Shown here in pieces: positions 8,593 through 16,357 of a stretch of 64,000 nt of DNA. A program made the translations under genes and the position numbers. Positions within the stretch are counted from its first letter, which is position 1. Each line of letters begins with the position of its first letter. Below the pieces are notes generated by a model. That model was not told the DNA's origin, did not search any database, and was given only the letters and a program-made list of their open reading frames with translations. This stretch comes from Planotetraspora thailandica (GTDB lineage Bacteria > Actinomycetota > Actinomycetes > Streptosporangiales > Streptosporangiaceae): NCBI RefSeq assembly GCF_016863335.1, contig NZ_BOOR01000010.1:290085-354084 (forward strand). The letters are read 5' to 3'.

Positions 8593-8742
8593 CCCGCTGC
8601 CGCCGAGTCACGGCTTATGCAGATCCACGAGGTCGGCCGAGACACGGTCCGGAAGGCCATCGCGATCCTTCGCGAAGAGGGTCTGGTGATCGCGATCCAG
8701 GGGCGCGGTACTTTCGTGAAGCCCAAGGACAAAACCGAGTAA
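8564..8742 (+). pseudogene. Broken GntR-family regulator
   Basis: The last part, from about 8602 to the TAA at 8740-8742, encodes the recognition half of a GntR winged helix: ESRLMQIHEVGRDTVRKAI then REEGLVIAIQGRGTFVKP. The first half of the domain is missing: an ATG at 8564 gives only MRADRRTSPPP before a one-base frame change. GntR repressors of this small type control transfer and integration genes in actinomycete integrative elements (for example KorSA of pSAM2), which fits its place just inside the right att copy. It cannot make a functional DNA-binding domain. Confidence 0.7.
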
Positions 8743-8897
8743 ATTCGGCCGCTGAAACCGCAGGTCAGCACCCCGATTTTGGGTGACTAACTGAGTGGCA
8801 ACCGCCGCGAACACCGGCTAACAGCGGCGATCACCGAGCGCTCACCCGCGCAGGTGAGAGCCAGCATCAACGCCGATGGCGACGTCCCCCGGCTTCC

Positions 8898-8940
8898 TTC
8901 GGGACGAAGAGGCCGTGGGTTCAAATCCCGCCACCCCGAC
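8898..8940. repeat. att core, right copy (partial tRNA-Pro)
   Basis: Exact 43-bp duplicate of 5110-5152. The acceptor 5' arm, D arm and half of the anticodon stem are absent upstream, so this is not a functional tRNA. It marks the other end of the island. Confidence 0.85.
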
Positions 8941-8954
8941 TCGGAAGTTACAGG

Positions 8955-8994
8955 TCAAGGGCCTGATCACTGGAGACAGCGATCAGGCCCTTGA
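8955..8994. terminator. Hairpin after the right att copy
   Basis: Perfect 14-bp arms (8955-8968 and 8981-8994) with a 12-base loop, 14 bp after the att copy. It is probably the original terminator of tRNA-Pro, displaced when the element integrated. Confidence 0.7.
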
Positions 8995-9415
8995 TCGTTA
9001 GGTCAGCGCGATGCGATCGCCACGAGCGCCCGATCCTGAGTCAAGTCGGGCAATGGTCGCGATAAATGTTATATGTGACAATATAGGCGGAAAGATTGAC
9101 AAACTCGCAGCAATCGGGTGTTCAGCCGTGCACCAGCCCTGCGGCAGCTCAGGCTTCAGGCGCCACGGCGAACGCTTGACTTCCGTCATTTAAACGACAA
9201 ACGTGCGAGTCAGGGTGCGCAGGATATGCAGCATCCGCCAGCAGCCGATGTTTCCGCCGTTCCAGATGCGGGACTGCCACAAGCCTGCCGACACAGCGAC
9301 CACAGCTCGCTACGGCGATCCCAGGTGGGATTGGCCGAGATCGTCCTGTGACCCTGGCTCGCGTCCCCCGTGCGGCCGACAGCCGCAGGCACCGGATATG
9401 GGAAGGAAGGGAACC
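8995..9415. other. Non-coding stretch before the FAD oxidoreductase
   Basis: 420 bp with no supportable gene. Around 9060-9090 it is AT-richer than the surroundings and could hold a promoter. At 9313-9323 an 11-base match to part of the 34-bp repeat occurs in inverted orientation, probably by chance. Confidence 0.4.
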
Positions 9416-11071
9416 ATGCTCAAGGACAGCGTGCCCGATGCAAGCGACGCGATCGTCATCGGTTCCGGGATCAACGGTCTGGTCGCTGCGGCGGAGCTCG
9501 CCAAGGCCGGGTGGTCGGTCGTGCTGGTCGAGCGGAACCGGTATATCGGCGGGTTCATCGCCACCGAAGAGCGCACCCTGCCCGGCTATCTGCATGACAC
9601 CTACTCCTCTTGGCATCCGCTGTTCGTCTCCGGTCCGGCCTACGCGACGCTCGGTGGGCTGCTGCATGAACACGGACTGGAGTACCGCAACACCGACGAC
9701 TGGGTCTCGGCTAGCGTGGCCAACGATGGCCGGGTCACGCTCGTGCACCGCGATCCGGCACGCACCGTCGCGGGTTTCGCTCACGAGTCCGACCAGGCCG
9801 CCTACCTGGCCGCTCTGCACCGGTTGGAGCAGAACATCGGGCCGATCGGCGGGCTGATGGGAAGCGAACTCCGCTCGCCGGCGCTACTGCGGCACATCGC
9901 GGGGCTCCTGCGCACCGGCGGGCTCGCCGGGGCGGAGCGGTGGTTGCGCGCCGTTGCCGCCACCGGCCGGGGGTACACGCGGGCGGAGTTCCACGGCGAT
10001 GAGGTGGACCATCTCTTCGCTCCGTGGTTGCTGCACGCGGGGCTGTCCCCAGACCATGCCTCAGGCGGGCTGATGATCCCGCTGTTCGCCGCCACCCTGC
10101 ACGGGTTCGGACTCCCGGTGGTCGCCGGAGGGGCGAGCCGGTTCGTGGACGCTTTCAGGTCATTGCTGGACTCGCTCGGCGTACAAGTGGTGACGGGCTT
10201 CAACGTGGAGCGCATCCTCATCGAGCAGGGCCGCGCCGCCGGGGTGATGTCGGAAGATCGCACGATCCGGGCCCGCCGTGCTGTACTCGCCTCCGTGTCA
10301 CCCATCGCGCTGTACCGTGACCTCCTTCCGGAGGGGGCGGTGAACCCACAGCTGCGCGAGGAGGCGGCGCGCTTCAGGTACGGCCGGGCGGCGATGCAGG
10401 TCCATGTGGCGCTGTCTCAGCCCATCGGCTGGCGGGACGAACGCCTGAACAGGGTGCCGCTCGTTCATGTGTCCGACGGCTCGAGCAGCATCGGAATCGC
10501 CTGCGCGGAGGCGGAGGCCGGGCTGCTACCCCGGCGGCCCACCGTGGTCGTCGGGCAGCAGTACGTCATTGATCCCGGCAGGGTGCCCGCCGGGGCCGCC
10601 GCACTGTGGCTGCAACTGCAGGAGGTGCCGTTCGCGCCGCGCGGTGACTCGGCAGGCGAGCTGGACGCCACCCAGGGATGGACCTTGGAACTGGCCCGTG
10701 GATTCGCCGGAAGGATTCTCGATCAGATCGCCCGGCACGCCCCTGACTTGCACGACAAGGTTCTCGCCATCGACGTCATCACACCTGTCCAGCTCGCCGC
10801 CTACAACCCGAACGCGGTCGACGGCGACCCGTACGGCGGTTCCAGCGAGCTCGACCAGAGCTACTTGTGGCGTCCGCTGCCCTCATCCGGGCGGCACGCG
10901 ACCGCGGTCCATGGTCTGTGGCACATCGGGGCTTCGACCCACCCCGGGGCGGGGCTCGGCGCCGGATCCGGCCATATGGTCGCCACGGCGCTTACAGCTC
11001 CGCGGAAGTTTTCCCGTCATGTCCCAGCGAGGGAGAAGTGGCCCCTGCGTCCCCTGGGTGGTAACAGGTGA
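9416..11071 (+). CDS. FAD-dependent oxidoreductase, phytoene dehydrogenase/PYROXD2-like
   Basis: 551 residues. An N-terminal dinucleotide-binding motif, VIGSGINGLVAAAELAKAG, ends with the acidic ribose-binding residue in VERN, and the C-terminus has the second FAD motif around GLWHIGASTHPGAGLGAGSG. This arrangement is that of amine oxidase/phytoene desaturase-type flavoproteins. The ATG at 9416 follows a GGAAGGAAGGGA ribosome site; frames further upstream lack family-like residues. No carotenoid genes are nearby, so a carotenoid substrate should not be assumed. It is the first gene after the tRNA-Pro island and appears monocistronic. Confidence 0.85.
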   Translation: MLKDSVPDASDAIVIGSGINGLVAAAELAKAGWSVVLVERNRYIGGFIATEERTLPGYLHDTYSSWHPLFVSGPAYATLGGLLHEHGLEYRNTDDWVSASVANDGRVTLVHRDPARTVAGFAHESDQAAYLAALHRLEQNIGPIGGLMGSELRSPALLRHIAGLLRTGGLAGAERWLRAVAATGRGYTRAEFHGDEVDHLFAPWLLHAGLSPDHASGGLMIPLFAATLHGFGLPVVAGGASRFVDAFRSLLDSLGVQVVTGFNVERILIEQGRAAGVMSEDRTIRARRAVLASVSPIALYRDLLPEGAVNPQLREEAARFRYGRAAMQVHVALSQPIGWRDERLNRVPLVHVSDGSSSIGIACAEAEAGLLPRRPTVVVGQQYVIDPGRVPAGAAALWLQLQEVPFAPRGDSAGELDATQGWTLELARGFAGRILDQIARHAPDLHDKVLAIDVITPVQLAAYNPNAVDGDPYGGSSELDQSYLWRPLPSSGRHATAVHGLWHIGASTHPGAGLGAGSGHMVATALTAPRKFSRHVPAREKWPLRPLGGNR

Positions 11072-11236
11072 GGCGGTCAGAGGTCATTTCCAGGGCGCCC
11101 CGAAGCGGGTTCGCGGCAGCTACCGACGGCCCGTAGCGGCATTCGAGATCGACGTTCCGATGCTCACCGAGTGGTGTCGCCTGCCGTACCGAGATCCTGA
11201 CCTGGCGCGGCTCGCCCCGGAGCGGCCAAAGACGCC

Positions 11237-11647
11237 CTAAAGCCAAGGGACGCCTACTCCCCCGATCCACAGCACACCCAACGTGCAGGAGAACCACCCA
11301 GCGAACGCGGCCACCGTACCGGTGACCATCGCCGAGCGCACCCGACTCCCAGTCATGATGGCCAACGCCACCAGCGATCCAGGCAGACTGGCGAGCAGGA
11401 GCAGCACACCAACAATCACGGCGAATATGAAAATGTCTGTTCTGGACGTCCTCCAGCACTCCAGCGTTTTAGCAGCACACGACTGGAACGGTTCAGGCTG
11501 GTCATCCACCCCTACCAACAGAAATAGAACGACGACTGCCATCGCCACCGCAAAAGCTCCCGCGTACCAGGCGGCCATGACTCTCAGCCCTCGACGCACC
11601 GGGACAGGTCCCGTCGCTCTATCCTGCCGAACCCGTGCATCATCCAT
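11237..11647 (-). CDS. Small membrane protein, three transmembrane segments
   Basis: 136 residues from ATG at 11647; an internal ATG at 11578 with an upstream GAGGG would give 113 residues. Three hydrophobic segments are visible: about 24-46 (MAAWYAGAFAVAMAVVVLFL), 73-95 and 107-130. A short loop between the first two contains two cysteines that could form an extracytoplasmic disulfide. I do not recognise the family. It is the last of a leftward run of small genes and its first codons overlap the DUF6221-like fragment by 8 bp. The 165 bp between it and the FAD oxidoreductase hold nothing I can support. Confidence 0.55.
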   Translation of the reverse strand: MDDARVRQDRATGPVPVRRGLRVMAAWYAGAFAVAMAVVVLFLLVGVDDQPEPFQSCAAKTLECWRTSRTDIFIFAVIVGVLLLLASLPGSLVALAIMTGSRVRSAMVTGTVAAFAGWFSCTLGVLWIGGVGVPWL

Positions 11648-11741
11648 GGCGGGTCATCAACCAGTTGCCCCCGCGGACCGCTCGCGCCAGTCGCTCGTCC
11701 TCATCAAGGCGGGCGCTGAGGAACCCCACAAAATCGGTCAT
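11640..11741 (-). CDS. DUF6221-like N-terminal fragment (33 residues)
   Basis: Begins MTDFVGFLSARLDEDERLA, the characteristic opening of DUF6221 proteins, but stops after 33 codons, whereas complete members are about 80-110 residues. The start codon overlaps the stop of the upstream gene (ATGA at 11738-11741), so it could be translationally coupled. It is more likely a truncated relic than a real peptide gene. Confidence 0.45.
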   Translation of the reverse strand: MTDFVGFLSARLDEDERLARAVRGGNWLMTRHG

Positions 11742-12022
11742 GACACGTCCGCCCCGGCTGCCAACTCCAGCCCGGCAGCGGTGAGGAAGTCTTCCAGGCT
11801 GATCACGCCCTTGTCGGTGCCGTCGTTCCACTCTCGGAGCATGCTCGCCGGGTTCGCGCCCCAACTATCGACATCCTGATCGGGTTGGCGCTCGACGCTG
11901 CCGACGCCATGGCGATAACGAAGGTAGAGGTACTGGCCATCGGTGGTCCATGCGTCCCACTGGGACGGGTAGCCGGAGCAGGTCTGGACGACCTTGGCGA
12001 GCCGCTTGGTCATATGCACCAT
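11738..12022 (-). CDS. Small hypothetical protein
   Basis: 94 residues. The GAGGA ribosome site a few bases before the ATG at 12022 supports this start. The sequence has a WDAWTTDGQYLYLRYRHGVGS core, a beta-hairpin-like segment that I associate with short actinobacterial hypothetical proteins, and an acidic C-terminal half with SLEDFLTAAGLEL. No signal or membrane segment is seen. It is coupled by ATGA overlap to the DUF6221-like fragment and lies 120 bp downstream of the small gene at 12143-12382, possibly in the same transcript. Function unknown. Confidence 0.6.
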   Translation of the reverse strand: MVHMTKRLAKVVQTCSGYPSQWDAWTTDGQYLYLRYRHGVGSVERQPDQDVDSWGANPASMLREWNDGTDKGVISLEDFLTAAGLELAAGADVS

Positions 12023-12142
12023 TGTGTCCTCTGTGGTTGTGCATCGTTGTGGAAGGGCGGACTGGGGGAAGACGCCCCAGCCGGATCGGCGACGGCGCGT
12101 GCGACAGATTGCGTAAATCGATATCGGCCTTCGAATGCGAAT

Positions 12143-12382
12143 TCACTGATGGTTCTCATTGGAATTCGTTTCGTCGCCGCTTGCGATGCCGTCCACGTCA
12201 GGCGCGCAATCTTCACCGTCTCGCGCGACCTCCTCAGCGGCGATCGCCCTTCGGAGTTCGTCGAATGCGGTGACAACGGGAACGCAGGCGCGAATCAAGT
12301 GCGCGATCGCTCGTGGCAGGCAGGCGGCGGACACCACGACGAGACTGACATTGCTGAGAAACGTGAGGACACCGGCCGACAT
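12143..12382 (-). CDS. Small protein with hydrophobic N-terminus, divergent from the HTH/CHAT-like gene
   Basis: 79 residues with a strong GGAGG ribosome site just upstream of the ATG at 12382. Residues 5-40 are hydrophobic and helix-forming (LTFLSNVSLVVVSAACLPRA, then HLIRACVPVVTAFDELRRAI), and the C-terminal 30 residues are acidic and Asn-rich. It could be membrane-associated. Its start is 103 bp from the divergent HTH/CHAT-like gene at 12485, so the two probably share a regulatory region and may work together. I do not recognise a named family. Confidence 0.6.
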   Translation of the reverse strand: MSAGVLTFLSNVSLVVVSAACLPRAIAHLIRACVPVVTAFDELRRAIAAEEVARDGEDCAPDVDGIASGDETNSNENHQ

Positions 12383-12484
12383 CTTGCCTCCAAAGCGCGG
12401 CAGAACTGGCTACCGCCATTGACGGAGCCAGGCGTGCCGGCCGTCCAGCGAACTTCCGCCCATATGGGGTGTCGCCGCAGGTGA

Positions 12485-14578
12485 GTGGCTTGTTCCGGAT
12501 ATCTGGACCGGATCCGGACCAGGGGCGAAAATGCGGGAGTGGAAGACATCGAAGGCGTCGGTGCTCGTGCCATATTCGGAGCGCGGTTGGCCGAGTTGGT
12601 CGATCTCGCGAATCTGCCACTGGATCGAATCGCCGCGCGCGCCAGCACGCGGAGGTCGCCTCGCGCCACCTGGAAGGTCGACGCGAAACGGATCAGCGAC
12701 TGGAAACACGGTCGCCATCTGCCGCGATCGGACGCCGCTTTCATGGCGGTGATCGACATTCTCATCGAACACGCGGACAGGAACAGCCTGTTCTCCGAGG
12801 TCAGTCCTTTTCTCTTTTCGAAGGAGGCGTGGCGGGAGCGCTTGCGGGTGGCGCGAGCGGCGCCGGCGCCTGCTTCCATTCCAGAGGAGGATACCGACGG
12901 TCCGCCCGCCACGGATTTGAAGGTGTTGGTGGTGAACGCGCGGTACGAAGGCGACGTCGAAGACTCTCTGATCGAGACGGCGCAATATCTTTCCTCCCTG
13001 GTGACGATGTCCACAGGGAAGAGGCTCTTCGCCGCCGTTCCTTATGCCTTACGGAGCGCCGGCGACCTCGTCGAGGCGATCGACGAACATCGGCCGCAGA
13101 TCGTGCACGTCGTCGGCGCTCGTCACGCACACTGGTCGCTCTTTGACGAGGAAGACGAGCCGCCACTGGCGGTGGACACGCTGCCGAGCATCCTGGGCAC
13201 GCGACACCCCGTCCTACGGTTGATCGTGCTCGACACCATGCACACGCCCGACGACCTCGCGAGGGCCACAGAAGCCGCGGGATATGCCGTCAGCGTCGCC
13301 GAACACGGGTATGCGGAGACACGGGAACTGCTCGCCTCGCTCTATCGCTCGCTCTGCTTCGGCCTGCAGGTGCCGGCCGCGTTCACCGCGGCCAAGAAGT
13401 CTCTCAGTCCGCGCGGGGCGGAGAACTCGGCCGGTGTCGTGTTGCACGTCGGCCTGCACGCGATCGACCGCGTCCTGGTGAACACGGACGACTCGCACGG
13501 CACGGCCGATGCCATCGCTGTGCGGATCGAGGCCTATGCCACGCAGGCGGTCGGGAACGGCCTCGGCATCGGATATGAGGCCGACGAACGGGAGTCGGAA
13601 GTCATCGTCCGAGCCGTCGTGCCGTCGCTTCGATCCCAGGAAGACGGCGGCCTGATCGAGCCGGAGGACTACTGGTACTCGCCGTGGACGAACACGATGG
13701 CGTACCCCACTCTCGACATCAAAGTCACGAACAACACCGCCAAGAGCGTCCTCTTTCACAAAGCCGTTTTCGAGGTGGCGTCATCCAGAATCGACCGGCG
13801 CCCGGCGCTTGCCGTCTCGCGACGCGACGCGAGCAACATGAGTTTCGTGATCGACAATTTCGGCTGGGGCGCTCCGATGAACGGGTCCCTGGTGTTCGAC
13901 ATCGTCCCTGACGAGATGGACGAGATCGAGCCTCGCTTCCGCGTCGCGCTGACAGGGCCTGATGTCGACGTGAGCGACCACTTCCGGCAGGCAGGTGTGG
14001 ACGTGGAGAGGCTCTCGCATCTTCTGCACTGGGGCAGCCGCAGCGGCGAATGGTACGGCCTGCCGAAGCACGGTCCATATGGCCGCCGCCCGAAAGACGT
14101 CCGGCCGCGTCTCAGCAAGGGCGAGAAAAGGTTCTTCGAAGACCAGAAGGTTCTTCATGAAGACGAGCTGAACGAGCTCCTCCGTGAAGCGGTCGGCCCT
14201 TTCCGGTCGGGGTACGGGCATCTGAAAGGCATCCTGGAATACGACCGTTTCGAACTGGACGGGTCACTCCGGCGGATGAGGAACCCCATTCACGTGCCGA
14301 TCCGCGTTGGGGGTTTCGGCCCAGGGGCGCCTGTCCTTCCGACTCACTCATACGCCGTGGAACTCCTGCCGGAAGGGGATGAGTACTCCGTCTCCGTGCC
14401 GATATCCCAGGGAGTGAAGGCCGCGGAGTTCGATCGTTTCCTCATTCAGGTCGGCTGCCCCAAGTCCTCGGTTCATCGACTGTCGGTCACCCTGCATCAC
14501 GGCAACGGCACGATCACCACCGTGCCCGTCTGTCTTGAGCTCTTCCATCCCCGCGAAACAGCGGTGTGGGCGCCCTGA
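12485..14578 (+). CDS. Helix-turn-helix protein with a degenerate CHAT-like domain
   Basis: 697 residues from GTG 12485 (GTG 12539 is an alternative). Residues ~28-98 form an XRE-like HTH ending VDAKRISDWKHGRHLPRS. Residues ~140-300 resemble a CHAT caspase-like domain: PQIVHVVGARHAHW takes the place of the catalytic His block, LIVLDTMHTPDDLA the Cys block, and ASLYRSLCFGLQVPAAFTAA the conserved closing helix. The usual His-Gly-His and Cys residues are not present, so protease activity is doubtful. Residues ~320-697 are rich in beta strands (YWYSPWTNTMAYPTLDIKVT). Such layouts occur in actinobacterial conflict-type systems. It is divergent from a small hydrophobic protein gene. Domain identity is inferred by eye. 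Confidence 0.65.
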   Translation: MACSGYLDRIRTRGENAGVEDIEGVGARAIFGARLAELVDLANLPLDRIAARASTRRSPRATWKVDAKRISDWKHGRHLPRSDAAFMAVIDILIEHADRNSLFSEVSPFLFSKEAWRERLRVARAAPAPASIPEEDTDGPPATDLKVLVVNARYEGDVEDSLIETAQYLSSLVTMSTGKRLFAAVPYALRSAGDLVEAIDEHRPQIVHVVGARHAHWSLFDEEDEPPLAVDTLPSILGTRHPVLRLIVLDTMHTPDDLARATEAAGYAVSVAEHGYAETRELLASLYRSLCFGLQVPAAFTAAKKSLSPRGAENSAGVVLHVGLHAIDRVLVNTDDSHGTADAIAVRIEAYATQAVGNGLGIGYEADERESEVIVRAVVPSLRSQEDGGLIEPEDYWYSPWTNTMAYPTLDIKVTNNTAKSVLFHKAVFEVASSRIDRRPALAVSRRDASNMSFVIDNFGWGAPMNGSLVFDIVPDEMDEIEPRFRVALTGPDVDVSDHFRQAGVDVERLSHLLHWGSRSGEWYGLPKHGPYGRRPKDVRPRLSKGEKRFFEDQKVLHEDELNELLREAVGPFRSGYGHLKGILEYDRFELDGSLRRMRNPIHVPIRVGGFGPGAPVLPTHSYAVELLPEGDEYSVSVPISQGVKAAEFDRFLIQVGCPKSSVHRLSVTLHHGNGTITTVPVCLELFHPRETAVWAP

Positions 14579-14646
14579 CGGCAGTGGCCGTCCTGGCCGC
14601 TGTGGCAACAGTCGCGCCCACAGGGGAAGGGGCTTGCCGATAACTC

Positions 14647-14660
14647 TATCTAGGTAGATA
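14647..14660. promoter_or_regulatory. Palindromic operator before the PadR gene
   Basis: TATCTA-GG-TAGATA, a perfect 6+6 inverted repeat, lies 8 bp before the PadR start codon and is AT-rich against the background. PadR repressors commonly bind such sites and control their own operons, so autoregulation is likely; it may also overlap the -10 region. Confidence 0.65.
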
Positions 14661-14668
14661 TTGGAGTC

Positions 14669-14998
14669 ATGGCACGTGCACGACGTCCCTCCCCGCAGAC
14701 CGCAGCCGTCCTCACCGCCCTCGCCGAGACAGGCGCGGGCTGGAGTCACGGCTACGACCTGTGCCGTGCCCTCGGCCTGAAGGCAGGCACGGTCTACCCG
14801 ATCCTCATCCGCCTCTTCGAGCGCGGGCTGGTGGAGACCTCCTGGGAGACCGACCCGCCGCGCGGCCGGCCTGCCCGGCACCTGTACCGGCTCACCACCG
14901 CTGGCGCCGAACTCGCGCGCGCCGTCGCCGTGCCGTCGCCTGCCGGCGACGCCGCACCCGCCCCAGGCGCGGCCCGGCTCGCGCCCAGGACCACCTGA
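14669..14998 (+). CDS. PadR-family transcriptional regulator
   Basis: 109 residues. The winged helix is complete: WSHGYDLCRALGLKAGTVYP is the recognition-helix region, and RGRPARHLYRLTTAGAELAR forms the wing and the start of the C-terminal helix. The C-terminal tail is short and Ala/Pro-rich, with no long dimerisation helix, as in the small PadR subtype. GGAG lies 4 bp before the start. The gene is followed after 48 bp by a membrane-protein gene with its own GGAGG, forming a PadR-membrane protein pair of a kind common in actinomycetes; the membrane protein is the probable regulatory target. Confidence 0.9.
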   Translation: MARARRPSPQTAAVLTALAETGAGWSHGYDLCRALGLKAGTVYPILIRLFERGLVETSWETDPPRGRPARHLYRLTTAGAELARAVAVPSPAGDAAPAPGAARLAPRTT

Positions 14999-15046
14999 CC
15001 CGCGACCGCTCGACCCCCGGCCCGCCCTGCCGTTCGGAGGCCCTCG

Positions 15047-16303
15047 ATGCTCGACTTCCTCCTCTTCCTGGGGGTACTCACGCCCGCGCCCCTACTCGCG
15101 ATCGTGGTGCTCGCAGCCCGGATGCGTGGCGCCGTACGCCGGGGCGGTGCGGGGACTCTCGCCGTCCGCACCCGCGCAGCGTTGCAAGGCGGCACCCGAC
15201 GGCCCGTGTGGCCGGTACTGATCGGCGTCGCCGCCGGTGCGGCGCTGCTCACCTTCGGCCTGGGGCGCGCGTACCTGGCCACGGTCACGAACGGCCCGCG
15301 CTGGGGCTTCGACGTGGTGCTGCTGTCCATCGTGCTCGGACTGCTCGCGGCGGCGGGGTGCGGCGGGCTCGCCGGCCTGGCCGCCGCCGCGGTGGCCCGC
15401 GCCCGCGGATTCGGAGCCGGAACCGTCGCCGGGCTGCTCGCCCTCGTCACCATCGCCGCAGGCACCGCGTCCGTGCACCTGCCGTTGCGCGCCGCCTACT
15501 TGGCGGCGCCCGGCGATTTTCCCGTCGTCGTGAACCTCGCCGGCGGCGACCTGCTCATACCGTTCGAGGTGTTCCTCGCCGCGCTGATCTGGGCCCTGCC
15601 GTGGCCCGTCCTCGGAGCCGCGCTCGGCGCCCGCGCCGAGACGGCGGGCCGCCGGCACGCCGTACGCGACGTCTGGCAACTCCTGCTCGACCTGGCCACC
15701 GCCGACCTGCCCGAGAACCGGTCCGCGTGGGGTGCCGCGCTGCGGTCCGAGCTCGCGGCGATCGACCCGCCGGCCGAGCGCCGCAGGTTCGCCTTCGGAG
15801 GGGCGTGGGCCGCGCTTCGGACCGGGCGGCCGCACGGCGCGTGGATACAGGCGGCCGGGGTGGCACTCCTCGTGGCGGGCGGGTCCTTCGCCGCCTCGCG
15901 CTGGTCGCTCGCGCATGACCGGGGCGGCATCCTCGGCTTCTGGGTCCCCGCCCCGAGCGCACTGCTGCTCACCGTCGCGCTCGCCACCGCCTGGCGCGAC
16001 CGATCCTTCGGGTCGGGGCTGCGCGCCGGAGCTCTGGGTGGGATCGCGGCCCTGGTGGCAGTGATCGCCGTCGGCATTCCCGAGGCCGTGTTCTGGATGC
16101 GCGAGCGGGCCGGTTACCTGAGCACCGGCGACGCCGTCCCGCCGACGTGGCAGGCGGCGGTCCTCGACGTGCTGCGTCCGGAGTTCATCGTCGTCATGAT
16201 CATCTTCTGGGCCATGGGTGCGGTCGGAGGCGCGGCACTCGGCGCGGGCCTCGGACGCCGGCGCGCCGGCACACCCGATGACCTCCCCGCGTCCGCCCGC
16301 TGA
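15047..16303 (+). CDS. Multi-spanning membrane protein paired with PadR
   Basis: 418 residues with about eight hydrophobic segments (e.g. LLFLGVLTPAPLLAIVVLAA, VLIGVAAGAALLTFGLG, LLAAAGCGGLAGLAAAAVA and, at the end, FIVVMIIFWAMGAVGG). A cytoplasmic block near residues 208-260 contains WGAALRSELAAID and ERRRFAFGGAWAAL, a signature shared with actinobacterial permease-prefix/PadR-linked membrane proteins. There is no ATP-binding or enzymatic motif. Role unknown; context suggests a membrane-stress or transport-related function controlled by the upstream PadR. It converges on the DUF4331 gene 55 bp downstream. Confidence 0.75.
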   Translation: MLDFLLFLGVLTPAPLLAIVVLAARMRGAVRRGGAGTLAVRTRAALQGGTRRPVWPVLIGVAAGAALLTFGLGRAYLATVTNGPRWGFDVVLLSIVLGLLAAAGCGGLAGLAAAAVARARGFGAGTVAGLLALVTIAAGTASVHLPLRAAYLAAPGDFPVVVNLAGGDLLIPFEVFLAALIWALPWPVLGAALGARAETAGRRHAVRDVWQLLLDLATADLPENRSAWGAALRSELAAIDPPAERRRFAFGGAWAALRTGRPHGAWIQAAGVALLVAGGSFAASRWSLAHDRGGILGFWVPAPSALLLTVALATAWRDRSFGSGLRAGALGGIAALVAVIAVGIPEAVFWMRERAGYLSTGDAVPPTWQAAVLDVLRPEFIVVMIIFWAMGAVGGAALGAGLGRRRAGTPDDLPASAR

Positions 16304-16357
16304 CGCCGATCTCGCCCATGTGCGCGGAAAGATCGTCGTTACCGCCACATTGCGTGG

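Larger units (their letters stand above)
5110..8940. mobile_element. Decayed integrative element in tRNA-Pro
   Basis: The 3.8-kb segment is bounded by exact 43-bp direct repeats of the tRNA-Pro 3' half. Inside are a phoD gene, one hypothetical gene and three broken genes, including the 3' half of a GntR-type regulator of the kind carried by actinomycete integrative and conjugative elements. No integrase, excisionase, replication or transfer gene remains, so it cannot move by itself. A separate 34-bp imperfect repeat at 5213 and 8559 suggests more than one insertion or a later internal rearrangement. The boundaries are seen; the element class is inferred. Confidence 0.7.

Noticed and set aside
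8881..8940. Second tRNA-Pro gene
   Set aside because: Only the sequence from the anticodon loop onward is present; the 5' acceptor arm and D arm are missing, so it is an attachment-site remnant.
9313..9341. Third, inverted copy of the 34-bp island repeat
   Set aside because: Only an 11-base core matches; the rest differs, so chance similarity is likely.
11072..11236. Gene fragment after the FAD oxidoreductase
   Set aside because: A short open frame runs through it, but there is no ribosome site and no recognisable protein motif.
11865..12146. Small gene coupled by GTGA overlap to the small hydrophobic protein gene
   Set aside because: It overlaps, in another frame, the better supported gene at 11738-12022, and its composition is shadow-like.
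14761..15918. Long Arg/Pro-rich open frame across the PadR and membrane protein genes
   Set aside because: It is a frame-shifted shadow of two well supported genes with their own ribosome sites, and its residue composition is Arg/Ala/Pro noise.
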